From Pelagomonas calceolata (taxonomy: Eukaryota; Sar; Pelagophyceae; Pelagomonadales; Pelagomonadaceae): a DNA stretch of 64,000 bases. The DNA lies in assembly GCA_918797485.1 (NCBI GenBank), contig CAKKNE010000001.1, positions 4,898,001 through 4,962,000 of the forward strand. The letters run 5' to 3'. Both the position numbers and the translations under genes were made by a program. A model generated the notes under the pieces. It made no database searches and was not told the DNA's origin. It saw only the letters and a program-made list of their open reading frames with translations. Positions 55,727 to 64,000 of this stretch are shown here, one piece after another. The number at the start of each line of letters is the position of its first letter. The stretch's first letter is position 1.

Positions 55727-56158
55727 ATGACGACCCAAGAAGAGGACGCTTTCGACCTGTCGCGCGTGCAGCTCAACAAAACGCAGGATTGGTGCTATCA
55801 TGAAGGCTCCTACGGCCACAACCCGGAGTATGGCGCAACGCACATCCTGACGATCGGCAGCAACAACACAGCACATACCACGACGGACTACGACGACGGC
55901 GCCAACGTGAACAAGTCGGCGGCGAAAGGCGCGATCACGTTCTGGCGGATAAGCACGCGCGGCGAATGTTACGTGCCGAAGGAGGTTTCCCCGACGGGTG
56001 ACATCGGCCACACGCACAGCGTCTCAAAACGAGGCGACACGCTGACCGTCACGGTCAACTACGGCAAGACGGGCGAGAAAAAGACGGAGACGCTCTCCGT
56101 CGCCGAGCTCTACCGGCAGTTCGTCGCGGGCGGGGAGGCGGTGTACTACAAACCGTGA
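55727..56158 (+). CDS. Small hypothetical protein
   Basis: 143 residues from the ATG at 55727. It is hydrophilic with mixed beta-like segments (ATHILTIGSNNTAHTTTDYD, GAITFWRISTRGECYVPKE, DTLTVTVNYGKTGEKKTETL) and a C-terminal helix (SVAELYRQFVAGG). No leader peptide and no membrane helix, so it is probably cytosolic. The strand pattern suggests a small beta sandwich, but I recognise no family. Codon use and GC are like the neighbours, so transfer is not indicated. Its 3' end is followed by a tandem repeat. Confidence 0.6.
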   Translation: MTTQEEDAFDLSRVQLNKTQDWCYHEGSYGHNPEYGATHILTIGSNNTAHTTTDYDDGANVNKSAAKGAITFWRISTRGECYVPKEVSPTGDIGHTHSVSKRGDTLTVTVNYGKTGEKKTETLSVAELYRQFVAGGEAVYYKP

Positions 56159-56220
56159 TCCCGTCGTCGTTCGTGTGTGAGCTGTCATCATTCAATCCTT
56201 CGTCTTCTCCCCTGTATTCC

Positions 56221-56330
56221 CAACGAGATTAACAATCATCATTCAACCGTACTAGTAGTATTCCCCAACGAGATTAACAATCATCATTCAACCGTACTAG
56301 TAGTATTCTCCAACGAGATTAACAAGCCCC
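56221..56330. repeat. 45-bp tandem repeat, two full copies plus a partial third
   Basis: CAACGAGATTAACAA begins units at 56221, 56266 and 56311 (period 45). The first two copies are nearly identical through TACTAGTAGTATTC; the third stops after the first 15 bases. It lies in the spacer between two convergent genes and is AT-rich compared with the surroundings. Confidence 0.9.
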
Positions 56331-56344
56331 AGGCACCCGCGCGC

Positions 56345-56953
56345 CTAGAAGTAGGGGAAGCCCTTGCCCGTGAGCACGGCCTGCGTCACGACGCCCGAGA
56401 ACGCGAACATGGCGAGCCGGCAGTGCGTGATCTCCTTGAGCTTCATGTCCGCCGCCTTCTCCGGCGTCGAGCAGAAGTCGAGCGGGTCGAGGCCGAAGTC
56501 GCCCGGCTGGCGGTCGCTGCCCATCCACATCATCTGCGCGACGCCGAACGAGTGGACGACCTCGATGAACGAGAGCCAGAGGAAGATCTGCTGCATGGCG
56601 CCGTACTTGCACGCGACGTCGTGCGCCTCGACGCTCGACACCTGGTGCATGTCGCCGGGGAGCGTAAATCCTAAATCCGTCGCGACGAAGCCCGTCCACG
56701 CGAGCATGCAGATGCGGCCGTGCTTGATCTCGGCCTCGCGCAGCCACTTGACGTTGAAGATGCTCGAGAAGCCAAAGGGGTCGAAGCCGACGTCGCCGGC
56801 CATCTCGAGCTCGTCGAGCGACGCGGGCCGCTCCATGAAGGGCAGCGCCTCGCTCGCCGTGTAGGCGAGCCGCGTCGCCGGCCGCGCCGGCGTCGCGGCC
56901 GGCGGCACGAGCGCCGAGGCCGACGCCAGCAGCAGGGCGACGGTCCGCGCCAT
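56345..56953 (-). CDS. Fucoxanthin-chlorophyll a/c-type light-harvesting protein
   Basis: 202 residues from the ATG at 56953. The leader VALLLASASA followed by LVPPAAT fits a signal-plus-transit peptide of complex plastids. The mature part has the LHC fold: GDVGFDPFGFS near the start, helix 1 with REAEIKHGRICMLAW (the Glu and His ligate chlorophyll and the Glu/Arg pair locks the helices), a middle helix (FLWLSFIEVVHSFGVAQMM), GDFGLDPLDF and helix 3 KLKEITHCRLAMFAFSG. Length suits FCP/LHCF or LHCR-like members. The protein sits in thylakoids and passes light energy to the photosystems. The subfamily cannot be fixed without a tree. Confidence 0.95.
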   Translation of the reverse strand: MARTVALLLASASALVPPAATPARPATRLAYTASEALPFMERPASLDELEMAGDVGFDPFGFSSIFNVKWLREAEIKHGRICMLAWTGFVATDLGFTLPGDMHQVSSVEAHDVACKYGAMQQIFLWLSFIEVVHSFGVAQMMWMGSDRQPGDFGLDPLDFCSTPEKAADMKLKEITHCRLAMFAFSGVVTQAVLTGKGFPYF

Positions 56954-57622
56954 CCTGAAACAACCTGTGTGTCATGCGAGGGTGAATGCTTTGGTTCGAC
57001 GGCGTGGTGCGGTCGTATGGTGTGTGTGTCGACAGCCGCCGCGCCGTTCCGTCCTGCCGCTGAGACGTCCGGGGCCGCTGCCACCGCGTCTGAGAGCCGG
57101 GGCCAGCGGTCCTCGCCGAGTTGGGCGCGTGGAATGCGCCAGAACCGCGGCCCGCGTGGGAGCCAGCGGTCCGTCGCAGCCACACGCCACAATTCCAGCA
57201 AAAGAGCCGGCCGTCCGACCTCGGAGAAGCGAGGGATTTACCAAGCGTCTCCAGGTAGCGCGGCGCCCTCTAGCGGTGCGCGGCGTCCAGTGGCGTCGCT
57301 GAGAGTCAGCAACGCACAGCTGCACGGCCGGCGCGCCCAGAGAAGGCCCGCGGCCCCAGGCAGCAGGACCTCTATCTAAGCCGCAAGTGCATCAATTTGA
57401 GCCGGGAAAACGGCTGCAGATCGATTCGTTCGTCCATTGTTGGTCGTCTCATGCTCTAAAACGCTCCAATTACCACGCAGTAGCCGCGCTTTTGCACAAC
57501 TTGCAAGCCGAGCCAAAATATCGAACCCGCACTATCGAGTAAAAAAACTTCCCAATCCACCCCTTGAGCCCTCCAGCGTCTCCGCCAGGTCTCCCTCGGT
57601 CGTTAAAATGACACAGACTTAG
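56954..57622. other. 669-bp region upstream of the antenna gene
   Basis: Contains the presumed antenna-gene promoter on the minus strand and the 3' flank of the HAD-type gene. CCAGCGGTCC occurs at about 57101 and 57161, 60 bp apart. No coding frame with a recognisable domain, no RNA gene and no classical light-response element could be assigned. Confidence 0.4.
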
Positions 57623-58216
57623 TCAAACCCTCCTCAAAACCGCAATAGCCTCCGCCAGGTTCTCGTCGGTGAACCCCACGTTGGGATCCGTCCGCACGAA
57701 GCGCCGCGCCGCCGCCAGCTCCGCGCCGCGCGTCTCGCGCGTCAGGTCGCGGTCGTCGAGCACGACGTAGCGCCCGTTGTGCTCGTCGGGATGCGTCGAT
57801 AGCCACTGGAAAATCTCCGCCGGCCGCGCGAGGGCCCGCGTCCGCGCGAGGGGCGTGGCGCCGATCACCGTCACGTCCAGGGCAGCGAGGCGCCGCTCGA
57901 TGTACGTCTTCGCCTCCGGTTGCGTCCGCCAGTCCGAGCTAATGACAACGACCGCGCCCGCGCTGTCCGCGAGCTGCCTTACCCTCATCAACATCGTCGC
58001 GTCGACGCGCTCCTCGCTCGGGTCGTCGACGCGGTTGAGAACACCATCGACATCCAGGAAGATGACGGGCGGCGCGCTTGCCATGCTCATGGCGCCGAAG
58101 TCGGGTAACGGGTTCGTGCGCGTCGATCCCTCTTGCAAGAGCCGCAGCATGTCCGCCTCGCCGGGGTTGCAGAAGCCCAGCAGGTGGCCCCGCAATGGGC
58201 TAGGGAGGTTATTCAT
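57623..58216 (-). CDS. HAD-fold hydrolase of the Swiss-army-knife RNA-repair type
   Basis: 197 residues from the ATG at 58216. HAD motif I is VIFLDVDGVLNR (about 51-62) with the nucleophilic and general acid aspartates. Motif II is VVISSDWRT (about 91-99), a Lys/Arg for motif III lies in the following helix, and motif IV is YVVLDDRDL (about 149-157). SSDWR and the LDDRD form are seen in the small HAD domains linked to RNA-repair (HAD_SAK) families. The likely reaction is phosphate removal from nucleic-acid ends or another phosphoester; no cap domain is present. The N-terminal 40 residues are unrelated. Confidence 0.75.
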   Translation of the reverse strand: MNNLPSPLRGHLLGFCNPGEADMLRLLQEGSTRTNPLPDFGAMSMASAPPVIFLDVDGVLNRVDDPSEERVDATMLMRVRQLADSAGAVVVISSDWRTQPEAKTYIERRLAALDVTVIGATPLARTRALARPAEIFQWLSTHPDEHNGRYVVLDDRDLTRETRGAELAAARRFVRTDPNVGFTDENLAEAIAVLRRV

Positions 58217-58388
58217 CCTGGCTCGCGCTGTGGCTCCGAAGCGATGGTCGCAGCGCGTCGGCGGGCGTTATGGAGCAGCGATGCACGATTCTGCTGCTTC
58301 GTGGATGCGTTTAGGAGCGCTGTCGCCGTCCGAGTCGGGTCGAAAAACCCGATTTGATGCGGCGTCGGCCGGCGCGCGGCGACCGCAC

Positions 58389-58404
58389 CGCACGCCATCG
58401 ACGC
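58389..58404 (+). other. Isolated introner-core sequence
   Basis: GCACGCCATCGACGCGAC lies between the HAD-type and PRP4 kinase genes, outside any predicted intron, with no element ends near it. It equals the left stem arm and loop start of introner C (21221-21236). Either a relic or a short sequence favoured in this genome. Confidence 0.4.
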
Positions 58405-58435
58405 GACGATTCTAAGAAATAAACTTTATTACACT

Positions 58436-60199
58436 TCAGAGCCGCCCCGGCGACCGCGACCGCACGGACCCACCACCTGTTGAAGCCTCCGGCGGCTTCT
58501 TGTCGCGCGGGTGCTCCTGGCGGCCCGCGACGAAGCGGTGCTTCAGGCACTCGTTCACCGACGGCCGATTGTCCGGATTGAGCATGCAGACCTGCTCCAG
58601 GAAGTCGGCCAGATCTAAGACAGTTCGCTTGTCGTCGGCGCCCGCTTTTTTGGATAAAAACGTCTGCGCTATGGATCGAGTCGGCTTGTCGATGGACACA
58701 AGTGTCAGGCGCGGCTCCTTCGTCCTTTCATCCAACACCCGGTGCTGGAATTTGAACGACGACTGCACATCTAGGAAGTGCGGGTCCAAGAGTAGCAACT
58801 CGGTATATACTCGGACATGAGCTCGTAGCATGCGCACCGGAAACCTTCCTTTCAACTCCATCATGAGCCGCAGCATGTTGTTGTTGTCGACGCCGGGGTA
58901 CATGATGTGCCCCGTATACAATTCATAGAGACACGTCGCGATCGACCACAGGTCGACCCTTGTGTCGTATTTCAACCCTAGAATGATCTCCGGAGCGCGA
59001 TAGAAACGACTGACGAGATAAGGAGACGGGTCGCTACACCCAGGATCGGACTCGCGAAAAGCTGACCCGAAATCACATATTCTAAGAACAGCGTTGTTCT
59101 CGCTTACCAGTATGTTATCTGGCTTGATATCAGCGTGCACTATTCGTAGCTTGTACAAATGCCTCAGAGCGAATAAAAGTTGCTTGGCATATATCCTAAC
59201 AGCGTCGATATTTATACCGACATGTTTACCATACTTTTTGAGAGCTTCCCTCAGGTTCATCGCCATGGACTCGAAGATCAACGCGGTGTGGGCCCGGTGC
59301 TCCGTCTCATTGAGCAACCTGACACAATGACACCTTCCATTGGGGTCACCGGCAGAAATTTCCCGCAGTAACTCAATCTCTTTGGCGGCGGCCTTCGTCA
59401 TCGTCTCGTTGTTCCGGATCATCTTCACGGCGACGTAGCACGGTTCGTTCTTTTCTTTCTCTTGGACTTCGTCTCGTGCTTTCAGTACGGACGAGAAGAC
59501 GCCTCGTCCGACCACACCGAGGACGCGATACCGCCCATCAATCGTTTCTCCAGGCCTCGCCATGTAGTACCCGTCCGTGTCGTCCCAGTTCGCCTGTTCT
59601 TCCTCACCCAACTCTCCCGCGAGTAGTTGCGCCGCCGTCGCGCGTTTGCCCACTTTGACCGGCGCGGGCGCGTCGATGTCGCCCTCACCAGTAAACATGT
59701 CGAACGCATCATCATCTGGCTTGACCTCCGTCAACCCCAAAGGCGTCACTTCGTATTTGACGGCCTTGTCTCGTGCGCTCTGCTCCTCTTGGGCCTTTGA
59801 TGGATCTTCTACAATTGGTTGTGGAGCCTCCTTCGCGGCGGCGTGCTTCCGCTCAATCGCCTGGCGCCGCTTCCTACGTTCCGCCGCGCGCTTCGCCTCG
59901 CGCGCGTCCTCGTCGTCGGACGCGAGGAAGGCCTCCACCTCGGCCTCATCCACTTCAATCCCATCGTCCTGATTTAGGACATCCACGGGCTCGGGGACCC
60001 GGGCCTCGTCTCGTCGTCTTTTACTTGCCTCCTCCTCGGCCCGGGCCCGCGACGACGGCTGCGGCCTCCGATCTCTGCTTCTATCTCGGTCTCTCCGCGA
60101 GCGGTCGCGGTCGCGGTCGTCGCGGCGGTCGCGGCGGTCACGAGAGCGGCTGCGGCGCCGCCGGCCGCGGCTGCGGCTGCGGCTGCGAGAGCGCGGCAT
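58436..60199 (-). CDS. PRPF4B: PRP4 kinase (PRPF4B), spliceosomal CMGC kinase
   Basis: 587 residues from the ATG at 60199. The first about 55 residues are Arg/Ser and Arg/Asp repeats typical of splicing factors, followed by an acidic linker. The kinase domain is about 222-565: VVGRGVFSSVLKARD glycine loop, VAVKMI lysine, catalytic HADIKPDNILV (Ala instead of Arg in HRD, as in all PRP4 kinases), ICDFGSAF for DFG, and SPYLVSRFYRAPEIILG in the activation segment with the regulatory tyrosine. PRP4K phosphorylates PRP6 and PRP31 and helps tri-snRNP integration. It is intact. TTTATT at 58425 gives AATAAA on the coding strand 6 bp past the stop, a likely poly(A) signal. Confidence 0.95.
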   Translation of the reverse strand: MPRSRSRSRSRGRRRRSRSRDRRDRRDDRDRDRSRRDRDRSRDRRPQPSSRARAEEEASKRRRDEARVPEPVDVLNQDDGIEVDEAEVEAFLASDDEDAREAKRAAERRKRRQAIERKHAAAKEAPQPIVEDPSKAQEEQSARDKAVKYEVTPLGLTEVKPDDDAFDMFTGEGDIDAPAPVKVGKRATAAQLLAGELGEEEQANWDDTDGYYMARPGETIDGRYRVLGVVGRGVFSSVLKARDEVQEKEKNEPCYVAVKMIRNNETMTKAAAKEIELLREISAGDPNGRCHCVRLLNETEHRAHTALIFESMAMNLREALKKYGKHVGINIDAVRIYAKQLLFALRHLYKLRIVHADIKPDNILVSENNAVLRICDFGSAFRESDPGCSDPSPYLVSRFYRAPEIILGLKYDTRVDLWSIATCLYELYTGHIMYPGVDNNNMLRLMMELKGRFPVRMLRAHVRVYTELLLLDPHFLDVQSSFKFQHRVLDERTKEPRLTLVSIDKPTRSIAQTFLSKKAGADDKRTVLDLADFLEQVCMLNPDNRPSVNECLKHRFVAGRQEHPRDKKPPEASTGGGSVRSRSPGRL

Positions 60200-60743
60200 T
60201 ATCTTTCTTCGAGCGCTGCGTCAGCGCAAGGCGTCGTCGGCACTTACGCGCGCCGCGGCACTTATGCGCGCCGCCGTGGCGCTTGTGCTGCTCTGTTAAG
60301 GCCTCTCTGCTGGCGTAGCACTAATTGTAGGCGATCCTCGTTCTACTGCAGAAACGAGTGCTGGCTTCGCAACGCGTGTAACCGTTCGATAAATGCCAGA
60401 GGCCGACGCGCCGTCTCGATTTTTGTCGTCGATTACTAGTATGTCGCACGCTAGCCCGTTCCGCATTTGGCTCGTTGAATCGTGTCTATAGTTATCCTGA
60501 AGCGTCGCCAAGCGGCACGAGCTCTGTTTTTAATCAAGCAACACAGGCAAGGTAGCACAGTCGAGCACTGCCGCGCCGCGCGCCCTTCGGCTCACGCGGT
60601 CCTCGCAAACGCACGACGCATCAACGCTGTCAAAAACAACCGCTGCAAGCACTTGTTCAGTCCGAGCCTCTGCCGCGCCGCGCCCACCAGCAGAGCAGTG
60701 GACCCCACTGCTGCCCAGACACTGTTGCCGCGCGCACAGAACG
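60200..60743. other. Divergent region between PRP4 kinase and 2OG-dioxygenase genes
   Basis: 544 bp. A GCGCGCCGC-GGCACTTA phrase repeats near 60250 and 60262. No RNA gene or coding domain was recognised. It should hold both promoters. Confidence 0.4.
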
Positions 60744-61484
60744 ATGAGAACGAAGACCGCCCGCACCTCGACAAAGGCGGTCGCCAAGCCCGCGCCCCAG
60801 CGCCAGCAGCCGCCGAAGAACGCGCCACTCTCGCTCTACGACGGCCGAGTCCTGCACTTCCGGAACGCCCTCAACTCCAATGACCTCGCAGCGCTAGATG
60901 ACTACTTGAATAGCCCCGCCGTGAGGCAAGAACTCTTCGACGCCGTGTTACATGATTCGACGGACACGCAGTACGGCTCGCGGAAGTGCGACGCTGCCTG
61001 GCTCAAGCTCCAGAACCTGCCGGCCCATAGGAAGCTGAGGAAGCTCGTGAAAGCCTCGAACGACCGATGGCACCTCCTCCCCAAGAAGAACGGAGCTGGT
61101 TTCAGGTGCGAGTACGAGGACGCTCAGTATACTGAATACCGAGGTGACCGAGAGGCGCATTTCAAGCAGTGGCACCTCGACGCTCATGAAGGAGGGGAAG
61201 ACGCCGAGGACGCTAGGGCGATCACGTTAGTGGTTCTACTGACGGAGCCGGGCGTCGACTTCCAGGGCGGCGATTTCGAGGTGATGCGGCCGCAATGGCC
61301 GGGCGGCGTTTCTTCAGCGGTGGATTGGAGTAGAGGAGACGTCATCGCCTTTCCCGCTTGTGAAGTGTGGCACCGCGTCCTGCCGACAACGCGAGGCATC
61401 CGACGGACGTTAGTGGTCTGGGCCAAGGACCCCACAGCACTGGCTCGGAACGCCGAGGCGAACTTCGAGAAGGGGTATGACTAA
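60744..61484 (+). CDS. 2-oxoglutarate/Fe(II) dioxygenase, prolyl-4-hydroxylase type
   Basis: 246 residues from the ATG at 60744. The N-terminal about 28 residues are basic and low complexity. The double-stranded beta helix shows the iron site KQWHLDAHE (HxD, about 142-150), the strand ALTLVVLLTEP in the form ITLVVLLTEPG, a GGDFEV turn (about 174), GDVIAFPACEVWHRVLPTT with the distal His and, nine residues on, RRTLVVWAKD with the Arg that holds 2-oxoglutarate. This order and spacing match P4H-like dioxygenases, which hydroxylate proteins or small molecules. No signal peptide is seen, so the enzyme is probably cytosolic or nuclear. Substrate unknown. Confidence 0.85.
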   Translation: MRTKTARTSTKAVAKPAPQRQQPPKNAPLSLYDGRVLHFRNALNSNDLAALDDYLNSPAVRQELFDAVLHDSTDTQYGSRKCDAAWLKLQNLPAHRKLRKLVKASNDRWHLLPKKNGAGFRCEYEDAQYTEYRGDREAHFKQWHLDAHEGGEDAEDARAITLVVLLTEPGVDFQGGDFEVMRPQWPGGVSSAVDWSRGDVIAFPACEVWHRVLPTTRGIRRTLVVWAKDPTALARNAEANFEKGYD

Positions 61485-61508
61485 GTACAAACATGGTATA
61501 GCAGGCGC

Positions 61509-62486
61509 TCAGAAGTTCATGGAGCCCGTCCGCCGCGCGGCGCCCCGACCTAACGCGCGGCGCCCGGGCGGAGGCTTCGGCCGGTTCCGCGTCTTCGCGC
61601 AGTGGGGCACGTGTCGCTCCCAGGCCTTCGGGTTGAAGGTCCGGCCGCAGTGCGGGCACTGCCGGAAGTCGCTCGTCTCCAGGTCGTAGGCGTCCTGCGC
61701 AGCCCGAGAAGGCTGGATGTCGCGGAGCGGCACGCCGGATTTCTCCGCCATGGTCATGCGCCGCGCGTCGCGGACCATAGCTCTAAAAGCGTTCGACTCG
61801 GCGCGCCAGTTCTTCTTGGGCGGCGCGGGCGGTTCAATGTTGGCGGACGGCGGCCGCCGCCGGCCCGGGCGCCGCCGCGGCGGCGCGGCCAGCCCGTTCT
61901 CCTCGGCCATCGCGCGCTGGCGCATGGACGCGCCGTCGAAGACGGGCCGCCGGTTGTTGTGGGCCTTGCGGCAGATGTTCTGGTGGACGCCGAGTCGGTC
62001 CGCGGAGAACTTGCGGCCGCAGACGGCGCAGGGCAGCAGGCCGCCCGGCGCCGCGGCGGTGGTGGAGAACGCTGTCGTTTCAGCGGGCGGTTCCCACCGC
62101 TTCGTGCGCGACGCGGGCCGCGGCGCCTTCGGCTTGAACTGCGTCCGGAAGGCGGCGGCGGCGGCCTGGCGCGGCGAGTCGTGTTGCGTGGGGCCGGACC
62201 ACGACGCGCGCTCGCGCGGCGGCCGGGCCCGCGAGATGGGCAGCGACAGCGCGCGCGCGGCGTTCGCCGTGTCCCCGTTCCACGACCGCCGGTGGAGCGC
62301 CGCCTTCCGCGGGGCGCGGCACTTCTCGAGGTGCTCCTCGAGCTCGCCTTGTAAGACCGGCTTGTCGCAGCGCGGGCAGGGCACCTCGACGGACGCCCAC
62401 TTGCGCTGGCACTGGGGCAGGTGGATTTTGAGGGAGTGAGGAAAGTACCTTTTCCCGCAGATGGGGCAGCCCACGTCGTTGGGCAT
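61509..62486 (-). CDS. C2HC zinc-finger protein (ZC2HC1/ZNF474 type)
   Basis: 325 residues from the ATG at 62486, directly before the first finger. Four C2HC fingers of the C-x2-C-x(11-12)-H-x(3-5)-C type occur: CPICGKRYFPHSLKIHLPQC (about 7-26), CPRCDKPVLQGELEEHLEKC (about 35-54), CAVCGRKFSADRLGVHQNIC (about 150-170) and CPHCGRTFNPKAWERHVPHC (about 285-304). The linkers are Arg/Pro-rich and disordered. Family members are expressed in ciliated cells and testis in animals, but their biochemical role is unclear. Its stop lies 25 bp from the convergent dioxygenase gene. Each finger has intact ligands. Confidence 0.85.
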   Translation of the reverse strand: MPNDVGCPICGKRYFPHSLKIHLPQCQRKWASVEVPCPRCDKPVLQGELEEHLEKCRAPRKAALHRRSWNGDTANAARALSLPISRARPPRERASWSGPTQHDSPRQAAAAAFRTQFKPKAPRPASRTKRWEPPAETTAFSTTAAAPGGLLPCAVCGRKFSADRLGVHQNICRKAHNNRRPVFDGASMRQRAMAEENGLAAPPRRRPGRRRPPSANIEPPAPPKKNWRAESNAFRAMVRDARRMTMAEKSGVPLRDIQPSRAAQDAYDLETSDFRQCPHCGRTFNPKAWERHVPHCAKTRNRPKPPPGRRALGRGAARRTGSMNF

Positions 62487-62719
62487 CGTTTGCGGCCTCC
62501 CCGGCGTGACCCGGGCGTCAGGGGCCGGTCTCGGAGGCAAAGCAGGGCGCTGCTCGTTTGTGTTTGCTAGCGTGTTACACACTTAGTCACAGCGCCTTTT
62601 GCTCTCGGGACCTGTGAGCCGTCTCCCTGGCACCAGACGCAGCCCAAACTGCGCGCGAGGCTCGCCCCAACCCCAGGCTCCGGCACGCGCTCGCTGCCCC
62701 GCGCAGTCCACTCCCAATA

Positions 62720-63400
62720 ATGGGCCATCCTCCCCTGGAGCCGCCGCCCACCAAAGCCAGCGTCGCGCGCGCGGACGCCAAGAAGGCGCCCTGGCTCCTC
62801 CCGCAGAACCAGGTCGAGGCCACGCACACGCCGCGCACAGATAAAGTCGAGAACGGCTACGGGCTCCCGACGACGTTATACAGCATCACGCACCTCGGCC
62901 ACGCCGACTTTAGCACCGCGGCCACGAAGGGCCGCGTGCAAGAAAAAGCCTGCTTCGTCAACAAGCGCTTCCACAACCCGTCGCGCAAGAACCTGCACAT
63001 GCAGGTCGCGTACCCGGAAACGATCGCGAAATTGCAGCCCCTGCAGGGCGACCTCTCGCGCGCCGTCACGCCGCCGCAGCTCAAGGAGATGGACCCGACG
63101 AAGCGCAAGACGCGCGGCGAGGAGCGCCAGATTCCCTACGAGGAGACGAACCCCGCCGACACGCGGATGCGGTATGGTTTGACGCTGAAAACGAAGGACG
63201 ACCGAGAAAGGAACAAGCGCGAGATGAACCGCTGCCAGATCGATTTTAGTTCCGAGCCGCACTTCTCGCCGCGGGGCCGGCCGACGTCGGCGCCCTGGGG
63301 CACGGATGGCAACCTCGACGCGGCGCGCGACCCGCCGGCGCAGCGGCCCGCGCCGTTCTACGACGGCGACGACACGAGCATGCGGCTTCGTGCGACTTAG
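62720..63400 (+). CDS. Hypothetical basic protein, possibly flagellar
   Basis: 226 residues from the ATG at 62720. It is rich in Pro, Lys, Arg and Thr, with no hydrophobic core or long coiled coil. Ordered-looking phrases are YGLPTTLYSITHLGHADF, CFVNKRFHNPSRKNLHM and ETNPADTRMRYGLTLKTK. The composition and short Pro-aromatic phrases resemble microtubule-associated flagellar proteins, but I cannot name a family. Its divergent neighbour is the C2HC zinc-finger gene, itself of a cilium-linked family in animals, a weak contextual hint. Confidence 0.65.
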   Translation: MGHPPLEPPPTKASVARADAKKAPWLLPQNQVEATHTPRTDKVENGYGLPTTLYSITHLGHADFSTAATKGRVQEKACFVNKRFHNPSRKNLHMQVAYPETIAKLQPLQGDLSRAVTPPQLKEMDPTKRKTRGEERQIPYEETNPADTRMRYGLTLKTKDDRERNKREMNRCQIDFSSEPHFSPRGRPTSAPWGTDGNLDAARDPPAQRPAPFYDGDDTSMRLRAT

Positions 63401-63483
63401 CGCGCGTGCATTGTATTAACCTCGAAGATTAGTATACTTGTAGAAGGTTTAGAAGGGTCACGCGAAGGAACGTTCGGTGCAGA

Positions 63484-64000
63484 TTAATTGGTATTGTCGT
63501 CGTGCACGCGCCCGTCCCATCGCGGCCACTCGCCGATCGAGTTCCTGAACCATCCGCAGCGCGGGCACGCATTATTGATGCGACCAGGACCGCGCTGCTC
63601 GCCGTGGTGCGTCCGAAGATTATTGCATGCCATGTGGTCGATGGGTCCGAAACCGCAACCACCGCACTGGCGCGCGTTGGGAAAGTCGCGCCGGAGCGCC
63701 TCCACCAGCGCCTGACGATCGCGCTCAGCCTGGCGTCGAGCACGCGCGGCCTCCTCCTCTTCTGCGAACTGGTTTTCCTCCGCCTGGAGGCGTTCCGCAA
63801 AAATTCGATCCTCCGTCTCCCTCACAGCACGCGTAATTCGCTCCTGCGCCTCCGCAAAGATGCGGTCTTCGACGGTCCTGTCCTGTGCCGCGCGGTACGC
63901 CTCAAATACTGCCGGCGCGAGGCACCTTGCAAGCGTCCGGTCGGAATAGTCCGAGCCGCAGCCACCAGGTCCACCGTAACTTGCACACCGAATGCGCCCG
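63484..64000 (-). CDS. C-terminal part of an RBR/IBR-type zinc-binding protein (start outside window)
   Basis: The frame is open from base 64000 to the stop at 63484, giving 172 codons including the stop. At the right edge it encodes SYGGPGGCGSDYSDRTLARC, resembling the end of an IBR-type Cys/His module, then a charged helix (VEDRIFAEAQERI and a repeated ETEDRIFAERLQAEEN). A second zinc module follows: CGGCGFGPIDHMACNNL, then HHGE and INNACPRCGWF, ending WPRWDGRVHDD. The C-x2-C, H-x3-C and C-x2-C spacing supports zinc binding of the kind found in RING-between-RING ubiquitin ligases. The catalytic RING2 cysteine may be in the missing part or be one of those seen. Confidence 0.6.
   Translation of the reverse strand, partial: GRIRCASYGGPGGCGSDYSDRTLARCLAPAVFEAYRAAQDRTVEDRIFAEAQERITRAVRETEDRIFAERLQAEENQFAEEEEAARARRQAERDRQALVEALRRDFPNARQCGGCGFGPIDHMACNNLRTHHGEQRGPGRINNACPRCGWFRNSIGEWPRWDGRVHDDNTN

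Overview
This looks like the nuclear genome of a photosynthetic stramenopile, most likely a pelagophyte close to Aureococcus or Pelagomonas. The evidence is GC-rich DNA, short intergenic gaps, mostly intron-poor genes on both strands, a fucoxanthin-chlorophyll-type antenna protein, proteins with signal peptides or AxA-aromatic-AP type plastid leaders, a theta-type (LCIB) carbonic anhydrase, and introner elements. The introners are introns made of a transposon-like unit with 15-bp inverted ends and 8-bp target duplications, as described for Aureococcus. The assignment rests on these features only, since no search could be run.

Layout. 1-6.3 kb: a nephrocystin-4-like protein fused to 18 EF-hands, running off the left edge. 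6.7-19.5 kb: a CaaX-tailed repeat protein, an F-box protein, a two-pore K+ channel with EF-hands, an AIG1-like GTPase remnant, an unknown gene, a kinesin-14, a DDT/WHIM chromatin protein and twinfilin. 19.8-21.8 kb: a TLC plus DHHC fusion gene interrupted by three well-preserved introners and one decayed one. 22-24.6 kb: a plastid-targeted unknown and an EAR-repeat protein. 24.6-26.4 kb: 1.8 kb of non-coding DNA with a diverged 290-bp-offset repeat. 26.4-41.5 kb: a nucleotidyltransferase, SGNH hydrolase, ribosomal protein uS8 (RPS15A), PA-domain protein, LCIB, an STI1-type fragment, a repeat-built surface protein, an acyl-CoA thioesterase, an FSH1-type hydrolase and two unknown genes. 41.8-44.3 kb: the 3' half of a CDF metal transporter, with a GC-AG introner in it, and an NPL4-like protein with a signal peptide. 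44.7-52.1 kb: an Abraxas-like protein, a GLTP protein, two tandem tail-fibre-like membrane proteins with 75-bp repeats, and DRC10. 52.4-64 kb: a PQQ-propeller protein, an unknown, the antenna protein, a HAD-fold protein, PRP4 kinase, a 2OG dioxygenase, a C2HC zinc-finger protein, an unknown and the C-terminal part of an RBR-like protein.

Functional themes are loose, as expected for a eukaryote: flagellar parts (NPHP4-like, DRC10), plastid and carbon acquisition (antenna protein, LCIB, a plastid unknown, the possible periplastid NPL4), cytoskeleton (kinesin-14, twinfilin), Ca2+ signalling (EF-hand array, K+ channel) and splicing (PRP4 kinase).

The most noteworthy content is the introner family. 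One gene holds three copies, and a fourth copy in the same strand orientation serves as an intron of a gene on the opposite strand. Host genes use GT or GC donors borrowed from the duplicated target, and older relics elsewhere give a decay series. The fusion genes (NPHP4-EF-hand, TLC-DHHC) and the tail-fibre-like repeat pair come next. Exon boundaries and starts were chosen by reading frame, splice dinucleotides and family length; no transcript data were available.
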